The translations under genes and the position numbers were made by a program. From contig NZ_CP122960.1 in the NCBI RefSeq assembly GCF_029854195.1, forward strand, positions 3,168,001-3,232,000: 64,000 nt of DNA, in the 5' to 3' direction. A model generated the notes under the pieces. The model was not told the origin of the DNA, made no database searches, and was given only the letters and a program-made list of their open reading frames with translations. This document shows positions 33,969 through 43,403 of this stretch, piece by piece. The stretch is from Amylibacter sp. IMCC11727 (GTDB lineage Bacteria; Pseudomonadota; Alphaproteobacteria; Rhodobacterales; Rhodobacteraceae). Each line of letters starts with the position of its first letter. Positions within the stretch are counted from its first letter, which is position 1.

Positions 33969-35147
33969 ATGGCTGCTTTGCACCACTTTAAAAAACTCGG
34001 ACGACACGCGCTTGGGGCGCTTGGTGTTGGCCTTTTGCTGTCAGGGTGTATTGAAACCAATACCGCGTCACAGGGCCCCAAAGTGAACACCAGCCAACCT
34101 GTCGTGGTTGGCCTTATGGTGCCCTCTGGTTCAGGCAATGCTCAAACGGAATTGCTGGCAAACAGCCTGATTTCTGCGGCAAAACTGGCCGTTGCGGAAA
34201 TGCCAGACGCCAAGATCGACATGCGGGTGTATTCCACGGGTGGCGACGCGAACCAAGCTGCCGCTGCGGCACAGCGTGCGGCAAATGACGGTGCAAAAAT
34301 CCTTGTTGGCCCTCTGTTCGCGCAGGCTTCAAACGCGGCGGGCACAGCGGTGGCTGGCAACAGCATCAACGTGCTGAGCTTTTCCAACAACCCCGATATC
34401 GCGGGCGGGAACGTGTTTATTTTGGGCGACACTTTCGCCAATACCGCAAACCGTGTGGTTGGCTATGCCGCGTCTCAAGGTAAAAAATCCATCGCAGCAC
34501 TGGTTCGTGCGGATGCGGCAGGCACAGTCGCCGCCAATGCGGTCGAATCTGCGGCAAAATCAAATGGTGCCGCATATGTAGGTGTCGCAAAATACGAACT
34601 AACCAACGAAAGCGCCGTTGCCGCGATTTCAGCAACCAAAGGGTTGATCCAGCAAACAGGCGCAACCGCTCTGGTCATGGATGCGGATGCCGCGGGGGCA
34701 TTGCCCGTCTTTGCACAGTTACTGCCAGAAGCAGGCATCAGTTCAGCCAACACACAATTCATTGGCCTGACCCGGTGGGACAAAACATCCGAACAAGTGC
34801 GCGCCAGCACAGGGGTGCAAGGCGCGTTGTTTGCGATGACAGACACCAGTGCAACATCTTCGTTTTCACAGCGATATTCCGCTACTTACGGCAGCAGCCC
34901 GCATTTGCTGGCTGGCAAAGCCTATGACGGGATGCGCGCTGTTGGGACACTGTTGCAAACAGGCTCACGCGACGCGCTCACACGCAGCGCATTGACACGC
35001 AACGCTGGCTTTAGCGGGGCCAACGGTGTATTCCGCTTCAGGCCTGACGGCACAAACCAACGCGCACTGGCCGTGGCCACGTTCCGCGAAGGCCAAGTCG
35101 TCGTTGTTGATCCAGCACCGAGGAGCTTTGGTGGCGCCGGTTTCTAA
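33969..35147 (+). CDS. Penicillin-binding-protein activator (LpoA-like) lipoprotein
   Basis: The 392-residue lipoprotein has a signal peptide with lipobox LLLSGC (Cys27 lipidated) and a periplasmic-binding-protein fold similar to the C-terminal domain of LpoA (VVVGLMVPSGSGNAQTELLANSLISAAKLAV). It is predicted to sit on the outer membrane and stimulate a peptidoglycan synthase. The ATG at 33969 has a GGGGGATGGG site. The gene overlaps glnD by 17 bp. Confidence 0.88.
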   Translation: MAALHHFKKLGRHALGALGVGLLLSGCIETNTASQGPKVNTSQPVVVGLMVPSGSGNAQTELLANSLISAAKLAVAEMPDAKIDMRVYSTGGDANQAAAAAQRAANDGAKILVGPLFAQASNAAGTAVAGNSINVLSFSNNPDIAGGNVFILGDTFANTANRVVGYAASQGKKSIAALVRADAAGTVAANAVESAAKSNGAAYVGVAKYELTNESAVAAISATKGLIQQTGATALVMDADAAGALPVFAQLLPEAGISSANTQFIGLTRWDKTSEQVRASTGVQGALFAMTDTSATSSFSQRYSATYGSSPHLLAGKAYDGMRAVGTLLQTGSRDALTRSALTRNAGFSGANGVFRFRPDGTNQRALAVATFREGQVVVVDPAPRSFGGAGF

Positions 35148-37941
35148 AACAAAGTCTACGTCACAGACCAAATCCGATCCCGGTGCATTGATTTGTGCGC
35201 CGGGATTGCTTTTTGATGCGGCGGGAGTGCAGCGATCCATTGCAGAGGCCGTTGCCCAAGCAAAAGACAATTTTGGCAAACGCTCGGCCATTTCAACGGC
35301 TTTGCATGCGGCAAATGTAAACGCCCGCGAACTCATCAAAACCGCCTACCAAGCAGCCCCGTTTGAAACCCGCAAAACGACCCGTGCCTACACCTATGTC
35401 ACGGATCAATTGGTCAGTGCCACGTTGGCCAATGTCATCGAATATCTGCATCCAAACCCCAATCCTACAAGCACCGAGAAAATCGCAGTAATGGCCGTTG
35501 GTGGCTATGGGCGCGGGGAAATGGCACCTTTTTCTGATGTGGATTTGCTGTTTCTTTCCCCCTACAAAATGACCGCTTGGGCAGAAAGCGTGGTGGAATC
35601 CACGCTTTATGTTCTCTGGGATCTCAAGCTGAAAATCGGCCACGCCACGCGAACCGTTGATGAATGCTTGCGCCTTGGCAAAGAAGATTTGACCATTCGC
35701 ACCGCCCTGTTGGAAGCGCGGTTTTTAACAGGGGATGCAGAGCTGGCGAAATCCTTTGAAGCCACGCTTTGGAAAAACCTGTTCAAATCCACAGGGCCAG
35801 AATTTGTGGCGCTCAAACTCGAAGAACGCGAACAACGCCATCGCAAGCAAGGGGCGACACGGTTTTTGCTGGAACCCAATGTGAAAGAAGGCAAAGGCGG
35901 CTTGCGCGATTTGCAAACCCTGTTCTGGATCACAAAATATCTGTCAGGCGCAAAGCTCAAGTCAGAGATGATTTACCAAGGGTATTTCACTACACAAGAA
36001 ATCGAAAATTTCGCCAAAGCCGAAGATTTCTTGTGGACCGTGCGCTGCCATTTGCACCTGTGTGTGGGCCGCGCGGCAGAACAGCTTACCTTTGACAACC
36101 AAGTCGCCATCGCAGACGCCTTGGGCTATTCGGAAAGCAAAGGATTGCTGGCAGTCGAAGCCTTTATGCAAGATTACTTTCGCCAAGCCACGCACGTAGG
36201 AGACCTGACACGGATTTTCCTCACCGCACTTGAAGGGCAGCATGTGAAACAGCAGCCTTCGATCGGCAAGCGATTGTTGAATGCCATGCCGTGGAACCGC
36301 GATGACTCGGTTCCTGCGGGGTATCGGATTGAACACGGGCGTTTGGCCATTGCGGATGAAACAGCGTTTTTGGGCGACCCAATCAACTTCCTGCGTATTT
36401 TTGAACAGGGGTTGGCATCGGATATTCTGATCCATCCTGATGCGATGCGCTTGATCGTGGCGAACCTGCATCTGATCGACGATGATTTGCGCCAGAACCC
36501 AGATGCGCAAAAGATGTTTTTGTCTACGCTGCTGGACTATGGCAATCCCGAACGGGCGTTACGCCGCATGAACGAACTGGGTGTTCTGGGCGCGTTTATC
36601 CCCGAATTTCAACGGATCGTCGCGTTGATGCAGTTCAATATGTACCACCACTACACAGTGGACGAACACACGATCCAATGTATTTCCAATCTGGCACGCA
36701 TCGAAAAAGGGCAGCTCAAAGAAAGCCTGCCCGTAGCCTCTGGCATTTTGGAAGACGGAGTTGATCGCAAGGTACTGTACGTCGCGATGCTTCTGCATGA
36801 CATTGGCAAAGGCCTGCCCGAAGACCATTCCATCGCGGGTGCTCGACTGGCCCGTGAAATTGCACCGCAACTTGGGTTGTCCCCTGCGGAAACCGACACT
36901 GTGGTTTGGCTGGTCGAACATCATTTACTTCTGTCTGACGTGGCACAAAAACGCGATCTGTCTGATCCACGCACCGTGCGCGAATTTGCCAAAATTGTGA
37001 AAACAACGTCCCGATTAAACCTGCTAACAGTTCTTACGGTTTGCGACATTCGTGGCGTCGGACCTGGCACATGGAACAACTGGAAGGCGCAGCTGATCCG
37101 CGACCTTTATCGGTTCACCCGCATGACCCTGCAAGAAGGGTTCGATACGGTTGACGAAGCACTGGCCCCTGATGAAGCCAAAGAGGCCTTCCGCGCGGCA
37201 ATGCCGAAATGGTCCAACGACCAAATCACGGCGGAATGGGATCGCCATTATCCCGCCTATTGGCAGGGGCTGAACACGGAAACACACACAGTGTTTGCCA
37301 AACTGATGTCAAAGGCCTCCACCAGTGAAATCGCTATGGATATCAAACCTGATGTGGCACGGGATGCAACGCGCGCCTGTTTTGTGATGCAGGATCATCC
37401 AGGTATCTTTTCACGCCTTGCAGGGGCTTTGGCGCTGGTCGGGGCAAACGTTGTGGACGCACGTACCTACACCACCAATGACGGGTTCGCCACATCGGTG
37501 TTTTGGGTGCAGGATGCCGACGGAGCCCCCTATGAAAAATCCCGCCTTACGCGGTTGCGCAGCATGATTAACAAAACGCTCAAAGGCGAGGTCCTAGCCC
37601 AAGATGCACTAAAATCCCGCGACAAAATCAAAAAGCGCGAGCGCGACTTTAACGTGCCAACTGAAATCACTTTCGATAACACAGGATCGGACATTTATAC
37701 CATTATCGAGGTGGACACACGCGACCGCGCAGGGCTGTTGTTTGATCTGACCAAAACCCTATCGAACAACAATATCTATATCGCCAGTGCGGTGATTGCG
37801 ACCTATGGCGAACAAGCTGTGGATGTGTTTTATGTCAAAGACATGTTCGGTTTGAAACTGCATTCCCCAGCCAAACAGGCCAAGATCAAACAGGCGCTTA
37901 CGGCGGCCATTGATCGCGGGGCCGAAGTGGCCATGTCATGA
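35131..37941 (+). CDS. glnD: [Protein-PII] uridylyltransferase / uridylyl-removing enzyme
   Basis: The ~936-residue nitrogen sensor has a nucleotidyltransferase domain (GGYGRGEMAPFSDVDLLFL), a GlnD linker domain, an HD hydrolase domain (MLLHDIGKGLPEDHS) and two C-terminal ACT domains (ARTYTTNDGFATSVFWV; EVDTRDRAGLLFDLTKTLS). It adds or removes UMP from PII proteins according to glutamine. The start is taken as GTG 35131, five bases after AGGAG; TTG 35128 is an alternative. The murJ start overlaps the stop (ATGA). Confidence 0.96.
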   Translation: MAPVSKTKSTSQTKSDPGALICAPGLLFDAAGVQRSIAEAVAQAKDNFGKRSAISTALHAANVNARELIKTAYQAAPFETRKTTRAYTYVTDQLVSATLANVIEYLHPNPNPTSTEKIAVMAVGGYGRGEMAPFSDVDLLFLSPYKMTAWAESVVESTLYVLWDLKLKIGHATRTVDECLRLGKEDLTIRTALLEARFLTGDAELAKSFEATLWKNLFKSTGPEFVALKLEEREQRHRKQGATRFLLEPNVKEGKGGLRDLQTLFWITKYLSGAKLKSEMIYQGYFTTQEIENFAKAEDFLWTVRCHLHLCVGRAAEQLTFDNQVAIADALGYSESKGLLAVEAFMQDYFRQATHVGDLTRIFLTALEGQHVKQQPSIGKRLLNAMPWNRDDSVPAGYRIEHGRLAIADETAFLGDPINFLRIFEQGLASDILIHPDAMRLIVANLHLIDDDLRQNPDAQKMFLSTLLDYGNPERALRRMNELGVLGAFIPEFQRIVALMQFNMYHHYTVDEHTIQCISNLARIEKGQLKESLPVASGILEDGVDRKVLYVAMLLHDIGKGLPEDHSIAGARLAREIAPQLGLSPAETDTVVWLVEHHLLLSDVAQKRDLSDPRTVREFAKIVKTTSRLNLLTVLTVCDIRGVGPGTWNNWKAQLIRDLYRFTRMTLQEGFDTVDEALAPDEAKEAFRAAMPKWSNDQITAEWDRHYPAYWQGLNTETHTVFAKLMSKASTSEIAMDIKPDVARDATRACFVMQDHPGIFSRLAGALALVGANVVDARTYTTNDGFATSVFWVQDADGAPYEKSRLTRLRSMINKTLKGEVLAQDALKSRDKIKKRERDFNVPTEITFDNTGSDIYTIIEVDTRDRAGLLFDLTKTLSNNNIYIASAVIATYGEQAVDVFYVKDMFGLKLHSPAKQAKIKQALTAAIDRGAEVAMS

Positions 37942-39488
37942 GCCCAAAATCCAATCCGATCCGCCTGATCGCCAGCTTTTTCACGGTCAGCGTGTGGACG
38001 CTCGCAAGTCGTGTCATGGGATTTGTGCGCGAGATTATGTTCGCCAGCTTTTTTGGCTCTTCGGCCACAGCAGAAGCGTTTCAAATTGCCTTTGCTTTGC
38101 CCAATATGTTCCGCCGCTTTTTTGCGGAAGGGGCCTTCAACATGGCCTTTGTGCCTATGTTTGCCAAAAAGCTGGAAAATGGCGAAGACGCCAAAGAGTT
38201 CGCGCAAAATGCGATGGCGAATTTGGCCACAATTCTGATCATCCTAACCACCATCGCTCTGATAGCTATGCCGTGGTTTGTCTGGGCCACCGCATCTGGA
38301 TTTGTTGGGGACGAGCGGTTCGATTTGGCCACGGATTTTGGCCGCATCGCCTTTCCCTACATCTTGTTTATTTCGCTGGCCGCGCTGTTATCAGGGGTTC
38401 TGAACGCGCTTGGCCGATTTGCCGCCGCCGCTGCTGCACCTGTGTTTTTGAACATCATCCTCGTGGCGGCCATGACATTGGCCTATTACCAAGGCTACGA
38501 CGTGGGTCGCGCTTTGACTTGGGGCGTACCCGTGGCGGGTGTTGTGCAGCTCGGCATCGTTTGGGTCGCTGCAAAACGCGCGGGCATTCGCTTGATGCCT
38601 CAAATGCCCCGTCTGACGCCCGATATCAAAAAGCTCGCACTGATCGCCTTGCCTGCCATGCTGGCGGGCGGCGTGGTGCAGGTTAACCTGTTGGTTGGGC
38701 GCAACGTAGCCAGCGATTTTGAAGGGGCAATTCAATGGTTAGCTGTTGCGGATCGCCTATACCAACTGCCCTTGGGTGTGGTTGGCATTGCCATTGGCGT
38801 TGTGTTGCTGCCCGATTTATCGCGCAAACTGTCCGCAGGGGATGCGGATGGTGGGCAATATGCGTTTAATCGTGCCACCGAATTTGCCCTTGCCCTAACA
38901 CTGCCTGCCACTGTTGGGCTGATGCTGGTGCCTGAACATGTGGTGTCTGTGCTGTTTGAACGGGGCGCGTTTAACGCCAATGACAGTGCAATGACCGCCA
39001 GCGCCTTGGCCATTTATGCCGTTGGACTGCCCGCATTTGTGCTGCAAAAAGTGTTTCAGCCGCTGTATTTCGCCCGTGAAGACACCAAAACCCCGTTCCG
39101 TTTTGCATTGGTGTCGATGGTGCTGAATGCCGTGTTGGCGATTGGGTTGCGCGAATACTATGGCTTCTTGGCAGCCGCCATTGGCACGACACTGTCTTCC
39201 ATTGCATTGGTGGTTTTATTGTACTTTGGAACACGCAGACTTGGCATGGAAGCCCAATTCGATGCTGGGCTAAAACGCACCGTTCCACGGTTGTTTGCGG
39301 CCAGTCTGGTCATGGGGTTGGCCACCTATGGTCTTGGTCAACTGCTGGCCCCGTATTTTGGCCAAGCGGGCATACGCTATGCTGCCCTTGTTGTTCTCAT
39401 CATCGGCGCCATCGCCGTTTATGCCGCTGCGTGCGTCCTGTTCGGCGCCTTCACGAAACAAAGCCTACGCGGTTTTGTAAAACGCTAG
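37938..39488 (+). CDS. murJ: Lipid II flippase
   Basis: The 516-residue MVF-family transporter has about 14 membrane helices. The N-terminal SRVMGFVREIMFASFFG and FNMAFVPMFAKKLENG blocks are MurJ signatures. It flips lipid II across the inner membrane for peptidoglycan synthesis. It is translationally coupled to glnD, a frequent alphaproteobacterial order, and convergent with the rhomboid gene 11 bp away. Confidence 0.96.
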   Translation: MSPKSNPIRLIASFFTVSVWTLASRVMGFVREIMFASFFGSSATAEAFQIAFALPNMFRRFFAEGAFNMAFVPMFAKKLENGEDAKEFAQNAMANLATILIILTTIALIAMPWFVWATASGFVGDERFDLATDFGRIAFPYILFISLAALLSGVLNALGRFAAAAAAPVFLNIILVAAMTLAYYQGYDVGRALTWGVPVAGVVQLGIVWVAAKRAGIRLMPQMPRLTPDIKKLALIALPAMLAGGVVQVNLLVGRNVASDFEGAIQWLAVADRLYQLPLGVVGIAIGVVLLPDLSRKLSAGDADGGQYAFNRATEFALALTLPATVGLMLVPEHVVSVLFERGAFNANDSAMTASALAIYAVGLPAFVLQKVFQPLYFAREDTKTPFRFALVSMVLNAVLAIGLREYYGFLAAAIGTTLSSIALVVLLYFGTRRLGMEAQFDAGLKRTVPRLFAASLVMGLATYGLGQLLAPYFGQAGIRYAALVVLIIGAIAVYAAACVLFGAFTKQSLRGFVKR

Positions 39489-39499
39489 TGCCCCCCTAT

Positions 39500-40195
39500 T
39501 CAACGGCTGCGCATCCGTTCAAACCAATGGGTGACGCCCACACCCTCCGCAGGGCGCAAAATCGCAGCAAGCGGAAAGCCAACACAAAACCCTGCAACGC
39601 AATCGACCCAACCTTTACCGCCGAACAAATACGCCATCACGCCCAGAAAAATCGCAAGTTGCAGGATCAGACGAAACGCCTTTAGCCCTGTGTCCCCACT
39701 GGCCCGTTGTTGGGAAAACAATATCCAACTGAGCGCGCCAATCATCCCAAATGACGCGGCAGACCCTCCAATCATCGCCTGCGTGGGTCCATTAAACAAC
39801 GCCTGCAACAACGCGCCTAAAATTCCACTGCCAAGATAAATCCCCAAGACCGAAGCAGAAGACATCCGCTCCCCCACAAACTTGCCAAGCGCCAAGACAA
39901 ACACAAGGCTGAACAGGGCAGCAACAAAATTTGCGTGAATAAACATGTACGTCACAAAGCGGATCAGTACGCTGAACGGGTACTGTCCTGTGTCCCACAT
40001 CCAAAATACTGCCGCATTTGAAAAGGCGTATTTTTCGGCAATGACGATGCGCCATGTGGCGCCATCAGGCCCGCCAATCAATCCCTGCTCACCCAGTTGA
40101 AAGATCACTTCTGGAACAGCGATTAAAACGGCGAGCAAGATCACGACCTGCGGTAACGGGTTAATGGGGGCCGCATCTGCGTTCGGATCGAACAT
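39500..40195 (-). CDS. Rhomboid-family membrane protein, probably lacking the catalytic histidine
   Basis: The 231-residue protein has about six membrane helices with rhomboid landmarks: the His in TYMFIHANF, Ser145 in GGSAASFGMIGA, and a last helix with GF-x-x-GF. In active rhomboids the His of AHLGGFxxGF pairs with the Ser; here the aligned residues read DCVAGFCVGF, with Cys199 where His is expected. It may be a pseudoprotease with a chaperone-like role, although misalignment is possible. It diverges from trpS. Confidence 0.8.
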   Translation of the reverse strand: MFDPNADAAPINPLPQVVILLAVLIAVPEVIFQLGEQGLIGGPDGATWRIVIAEKYAFSNAAVFWMWDTGQYPFSVLIRFVTYMFIHANFVAALFSLVFVLALGKFVGERMSSASVLGIYLGSGILGALLQALFNGPTQAMIGGSAASFGMIGALSWILFSQQRASGDTGLKAFRLILQLAIFLGVMAYLFGGKGWVDCVAGFCVGFPLAAILRPAEGVGVTHWFERMRSR

Positions 40196-40270
40196 GGGAA
40201 AACTCTCTCAACTTGACGAGGCACAGCCATATCGCGATAACGCGCTGGCAACAACCAATCGGAGCCTCCT

Positions 40271-41293
40271 ATGGGCGAGACATCTTTCACACCGCGCGTT
40301 TTTTCTGGCATCCAGCCGTCAGGCAATTTGACCCTTGGCAACTATCTGGGTGCGGTAAAGCGTTTTGTTGAAATGCAAAACTCTGGCATTGAAACGATCT
40401 ATTGCATGGTCGATCTGCACGCCATTACCGTTTGGCAGGACCCTGACACGCTGCGCCATAACACGCGCGAATTGGCCGCCGCCTATATCGCCTGTGGCTT
40501 GGACCCGAAAAAATCCATTCTGTTCAACCAATCCCAAGTGCCGGCCCATGCCGAACTGGGCTGGTTGTTCAACTGTGTCGCGCGCCTTGGCTGGATGAAC
40601 CGCATGACGCAGTTCAAAGACAAGGCAGGCAAAAACGCCGAAAAAATGTCTCTGGGCCTCTATGCCTATCCGTCTTTGATGGCTGCAGACATTTTGATCT
40701 ATCACGCCACGCACGTCCCTGTGGGCGAAGATCAGAAACAGCATGTGGAATTGACCCGCGATATCGCAGCGAAGTTTAACCACGACTTCAAAACGGATTT
40801 CTTTCCTGAGCCAGAACCGATCATCGACGGGGCCGCCACGCGCGTTATGTCTTTGCGCGATGGATCGAAAAAAATGTCAAAATCCGATCCATCTGACATG
40901 TCGCGCATCAATATGACCGATGATGCGGACACGATTGCCAAGAAAATCCGTAAGGCGAAAACGGACCCGGAGGCGCTGCCAGATAATCTCGATGATCTGA
41001 AGGATCGTCCAGAGGCACGCAATTTGGTGAACATTCGCGCCGCCCTAACAGGACAAACTCCAGAACAGGTGATTGCTGAAGTCGCCGGACAGCAATTTGG
41101 TACGTTCAAGCCAGACCTCGTGGAAATCGCGGTGTCCCACCTTGCGCCCATCACGGATGAAATGAACCGCCTGATGGCCGATGTGGGCGAGATTGATCGC
41201 GTTCTTGGCGATGGCGCGAACCGTGCGGCGGAAATCGCCGAACCAATCTTGGCCAAAACGTATGACATCGCAGGCATGATCCGAAGCCGCTAA
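40271..41293 (+). CDS. trpS: Tryptophanyl-tRNA synthetase
   Basis: The 340-residue class I synthetase has the HIGH-type motif GIQPSGNLTLGNYLG and the KMSKS motif KKMSKSDPSD. It charges tRNA-Trp. The start follows GGAGCCTCCT. A strong terminator follows 20 bp after the stop. Confidence 0.97.
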   Translation: MGETSFTPRVFSGIQPSGNLTLGNYLGAVKRFVEMQNSGIETIYCMVDLHAITVWQDPDTLRHNTRELAAAYIACGLDPKKSILFNQSQVPAHAELGWLFNCVARLGWMNRMTQFKDKAGKNAEKMSLGLYAYPSLMAADILIYHATHVPVGEDQKQHVELTRDIAAKFNHDFKTDFFPEPEPIIDGAATRVMSLRDGSKKMSKSDPSDMSRINMTDDADTIAKKIRKAKTDPEALPDNLDDLKDRPEARNLVNIRAALTGQTPEQVIAEVAGQQFGTFKPDLVEIAVSHLAPITDEMNRLMADVGEIDRVLGDGANRAAEIAEPILAKTYDIAGMIRSR

Positions 41294-41314
41294 CGTCACC
41301 CAAATTCTAAGACC

Positions 41315-41346
41315 AAAAATGGCCCCACGACGCGGGGCCATTTTTT
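41315..41346 (+). terminator. Rho-independent terminator after trpS
   Basis: AAAAATGGCCCC and GGGGCCATTTTT form a 12-bp stem with a 7-base loop, followed by TTTTTTA. The A-run on the left allows it to work in both directions. Confidence 0.92.
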
Positions 41347-41395
41347 ATGTTCATCTTTGATTAAACTGCGCGCCCAAAGACCGTTTCTTACCAGT

Positions 41396-41439
41396 TCCTT
41401 AACGCCGACACGTCCATTTGGACGTGTCGGCGTTAAGGA
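41396..41439. repeat. Perfect 20-bp stem, 4-base loop palindrome
   Basis: Arms at 41396-41415 and 41420-41439 match without error around ATTT. No U-run follows on either strand. A TTAC-N7-TTAA sequence (41388-41402) overlaps its left edge. Purpose unknown. Confidence 0.8.
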
Positions 41440-41491
41440 TTTATTCATCTTTTCAAATCCAGCGACAAAACCGCTTCCATCAAACTTCTTT

Positions 41492-41510
41492 ACATGAACA
41501 TTGTTCATGT
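41492..41510. promoter_or_regulatory. 19-bp operator-like palindrome
   Basis: ACATGAACA and TGTTCATGT are exact arms around one T, 37 bases before the DUF2157 start. The shape suits a dimeric repressor binding site. The regulator is unknown. Confidence 0.55.
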
Positions 41511-41547
41511 TATTGTGATCTCGAATCATAAAGGATGCTTTGCGATC

Positions 41548-42831
41548 ATGTGGAATCGAAAAACCATACTGTCTAATGCGATCAACGATTGGCACGCGCG
41601 CGGCCTTGTGGATGAAACAACCGCGAATTCGCTTTTGATTGACGCAGCGCAAAACAAAAGCTCTTTTTCGTTTCAAAACATCCTTATTCTGCTGGCCGTC
41701 ATTTGCCTTGGCTTTGCCGCGATGAGTTTTGTCGCCGCCAATTGGGAAGACATGGCCCGCCTATCCCGTGTGGGTGTGGTGTTTGGCGCCATGTGGACGT
41801 TTTGGGGTGCATCCGCCCTGTTTCAATGGCGTGAACAGACCTGGTTTGCACAGGTGTTCACCCTTGGAGGCTGCGCAATGTTTGGTGCGGGCATCATGCT
41901 CATCAGCCAAATTTACCACATCCAAGGCTCCGCCAAAGATGCCACTTGGCTGTGGGCCATGGGCACGCTGGCCGCCGCCGCACTGACCCGCTCTATCCCT
42001 GCATTGGGGCTGTCCATTGCACTGTTAACCATTTGGACATGGCTGGAACCAAGCATGTTTTCATGGCGCACGGCACAAATTCAATACAGTTTTCCCGCAT
42101 ATATGATCGTTTGCGCCGCCCTAGCCTATTGGATGCAAAGCCGCTTTTGTGCGCATTTGATTGTACTGGCAACGGCCATTTGGGCGGTCCCAAGCGCGGC
42201 AGCTCTGCTTGACGAAGATGTTGCACTTTTCCCGTCTTTGGTTTTGGCACTCGGGTTTGCCCTTTTGTCTGCCATGCTGTTTTCCGATCACGCGAAAAAC
42301 TGGCTGCGGGGCTTTGAACGCGCAACATCATTTTACGTGCTTGGCACGCTTGGGGCTGTTTTGTTTTTTTGGGCGGTTATCCCCAGCAAATCCGCGGCGA
42401 TCCTTTCGTCTGACGGGTTCACAGTATTTGTGGTGATCGGTATTGTCACCGTTCTCGTGACCACTGCCTTTGCGATCATCGCTCGCCGCATGAACCACAC
42501 CAATACCTATGATCTGATTGTTACGGCGATCATGTCGGCTTTGTCCTTCCTGTGTATTTTGATCAGCGACCCCTCACCGCTGTTCTTTATGGCCCTTCTG
42601 CTTGCAGGCTCTATTTGGATCATCCGCATGGGCTGGCGTATTGAGTACCGCCCAATCACCGTACTTGGCTTCATCGCATTTGGCCTGATGATGCTGTGGG
42701 TCTATTTCGAAACCATCGGCACCTTGCTTGGAACCAGCGCGTTTTACGCTGTGGCAGGTGTGCTGCTGCTCGCGGGTGTGTTCATTGTGCCCCGTCTGAC
42801 CCGAACCCCTGTCAAAGGAATGGAAAAATGA
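41548..42831 (+). CDS. DUF2157 membrane protein
   Basis: The 427-residue protein has a short cytosolic N-terminal helical segment (residues 1-33) typical of DUF2157, then about 12-14 hydrophobic helices. Function unknown. The ATG at 41548 (MWNRKTIL) is chosen as the family starts near here. The next gene begins with an ATGA overlap, and the DUF2157/GDYXXLXY pair is a recurrent neighbourhood. Upstream lie two strong palindromes, so expression is probably regulated. Confidence 0.85.
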   Translation: MWNRKTILSNAINDWHARGLVDETTANSLLIDAAQNKSSFSFQNILILLAVICLGFAAMSFVAANWEDMARLSRVGVVFGAMWTFWGASALFQWREQTWFAQVFTLGGCAMFGAGIMLISQIYHIQGSAKDATWLWAMGTLAAAALTRSIPALGLSIALLTIWTWLEPSMFSWRTAQIQYSFPAYMIVCAALAYWMQSRFCAHLIVLATAIWAVPSAAALLDEDVALFPSLVLALGFALLSAMLFSDHAKNWLRGFERATSFYVLGTLGAVLFFWAVIPSKSAAILSSDGFTVFVVIGIVTVLVTTAFAIIARRMNHTNTYDLIVTAIMSALSFLCILISDPSPLFFMALLLAGSIWIIRMGWRIEYRPITVLGFIAFGLMMLWVYFETIGTLLGTSAFYAVAGVLLLAGVFIVPRLTRTPVKGMEK

Positions 42832-43382
42832 ACAAACGTTTCCTAATCATCGGCACTTTGATTGCCGTGCTTTTACAAACGGCGGTGTTGGGCAAAATCA
42901 TCACCGACAGAGCCAACGCGCTCGAAGCGGGGCAAGAGGTTCAGCTGGAAACAGGTTTCATAGACCCCCGCGATCTATTTCGAGGCCACTACACGACCCT
43001 GAACTTCATGATCGAAACCATCAATCGAGACAGCGTCACAGTCGATGGCACATTTACATACAATCAAGATGTGTACGTTGAACTGGACACATCAGCGGAA
43101 TTTGCTACGGCCAAACGGCTTACGGCAACGTACCCAACCAATGCAACAGGCCCTGTCATTCTGGCACAAGCCCGCACCCCAATTTCAGAGGCCCAACTGC
43201 AGATTCGCCTGCGTGTCCCCTTTAAACGGTTTTACGCCGCCAAAAATCGCGCATTGGAATTGCAGAACATGCAAAGAGAGCGCAAACTCGGTGTCATCCT
43301 GTCAGTCGCAAATGACGGGTCCGCGATGATCAAAGGGCTCACCATTGAGGGCGAGAAAATCTACGAAGAGCCGCTATATTAA
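42828..43382 (+). CDS. GDYXXLXY-domain protein
   Basis: The 184-residue protein has an N-terminal membrane helix (RFLIIGTLIAVLLQTAVLG) and a soluble domain with the family-defining variant RGHYTTLNF after FIDPRDLF. Function unknown. It is translationally coupled to the DUF2157 gene (ATGA), which suggests that the two act together in the membrane. Confidence 0.85.
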   Translation: MNKRFLIIGTLIAVLLQTAVLGKIITDRANALEAGQEVQLETGFIDPRDLFRGHYTTLNFMIETINRDSVTVDGTFTYNQDVYVELDTSAEFATAKRLTATYPTNATGPVILAQARTPISEAQLQIRLRVPFKRFYAAKNRALELQNMQRERKLGVILSVANDGSAMIKGLTIEGEKIYEEPLY

Positions 43383-43403
43383 CTGGAACCAAACGAGAGA
43401 CAC

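Noticed and set aside
41294..41547. Minus-strand open frame (41296-41676) as a gene
   Set aside because: It crosses the trpS terminator and the 20-bp palindrome and overlaps the start of the DUF2157 gene; no ribosome site or family.
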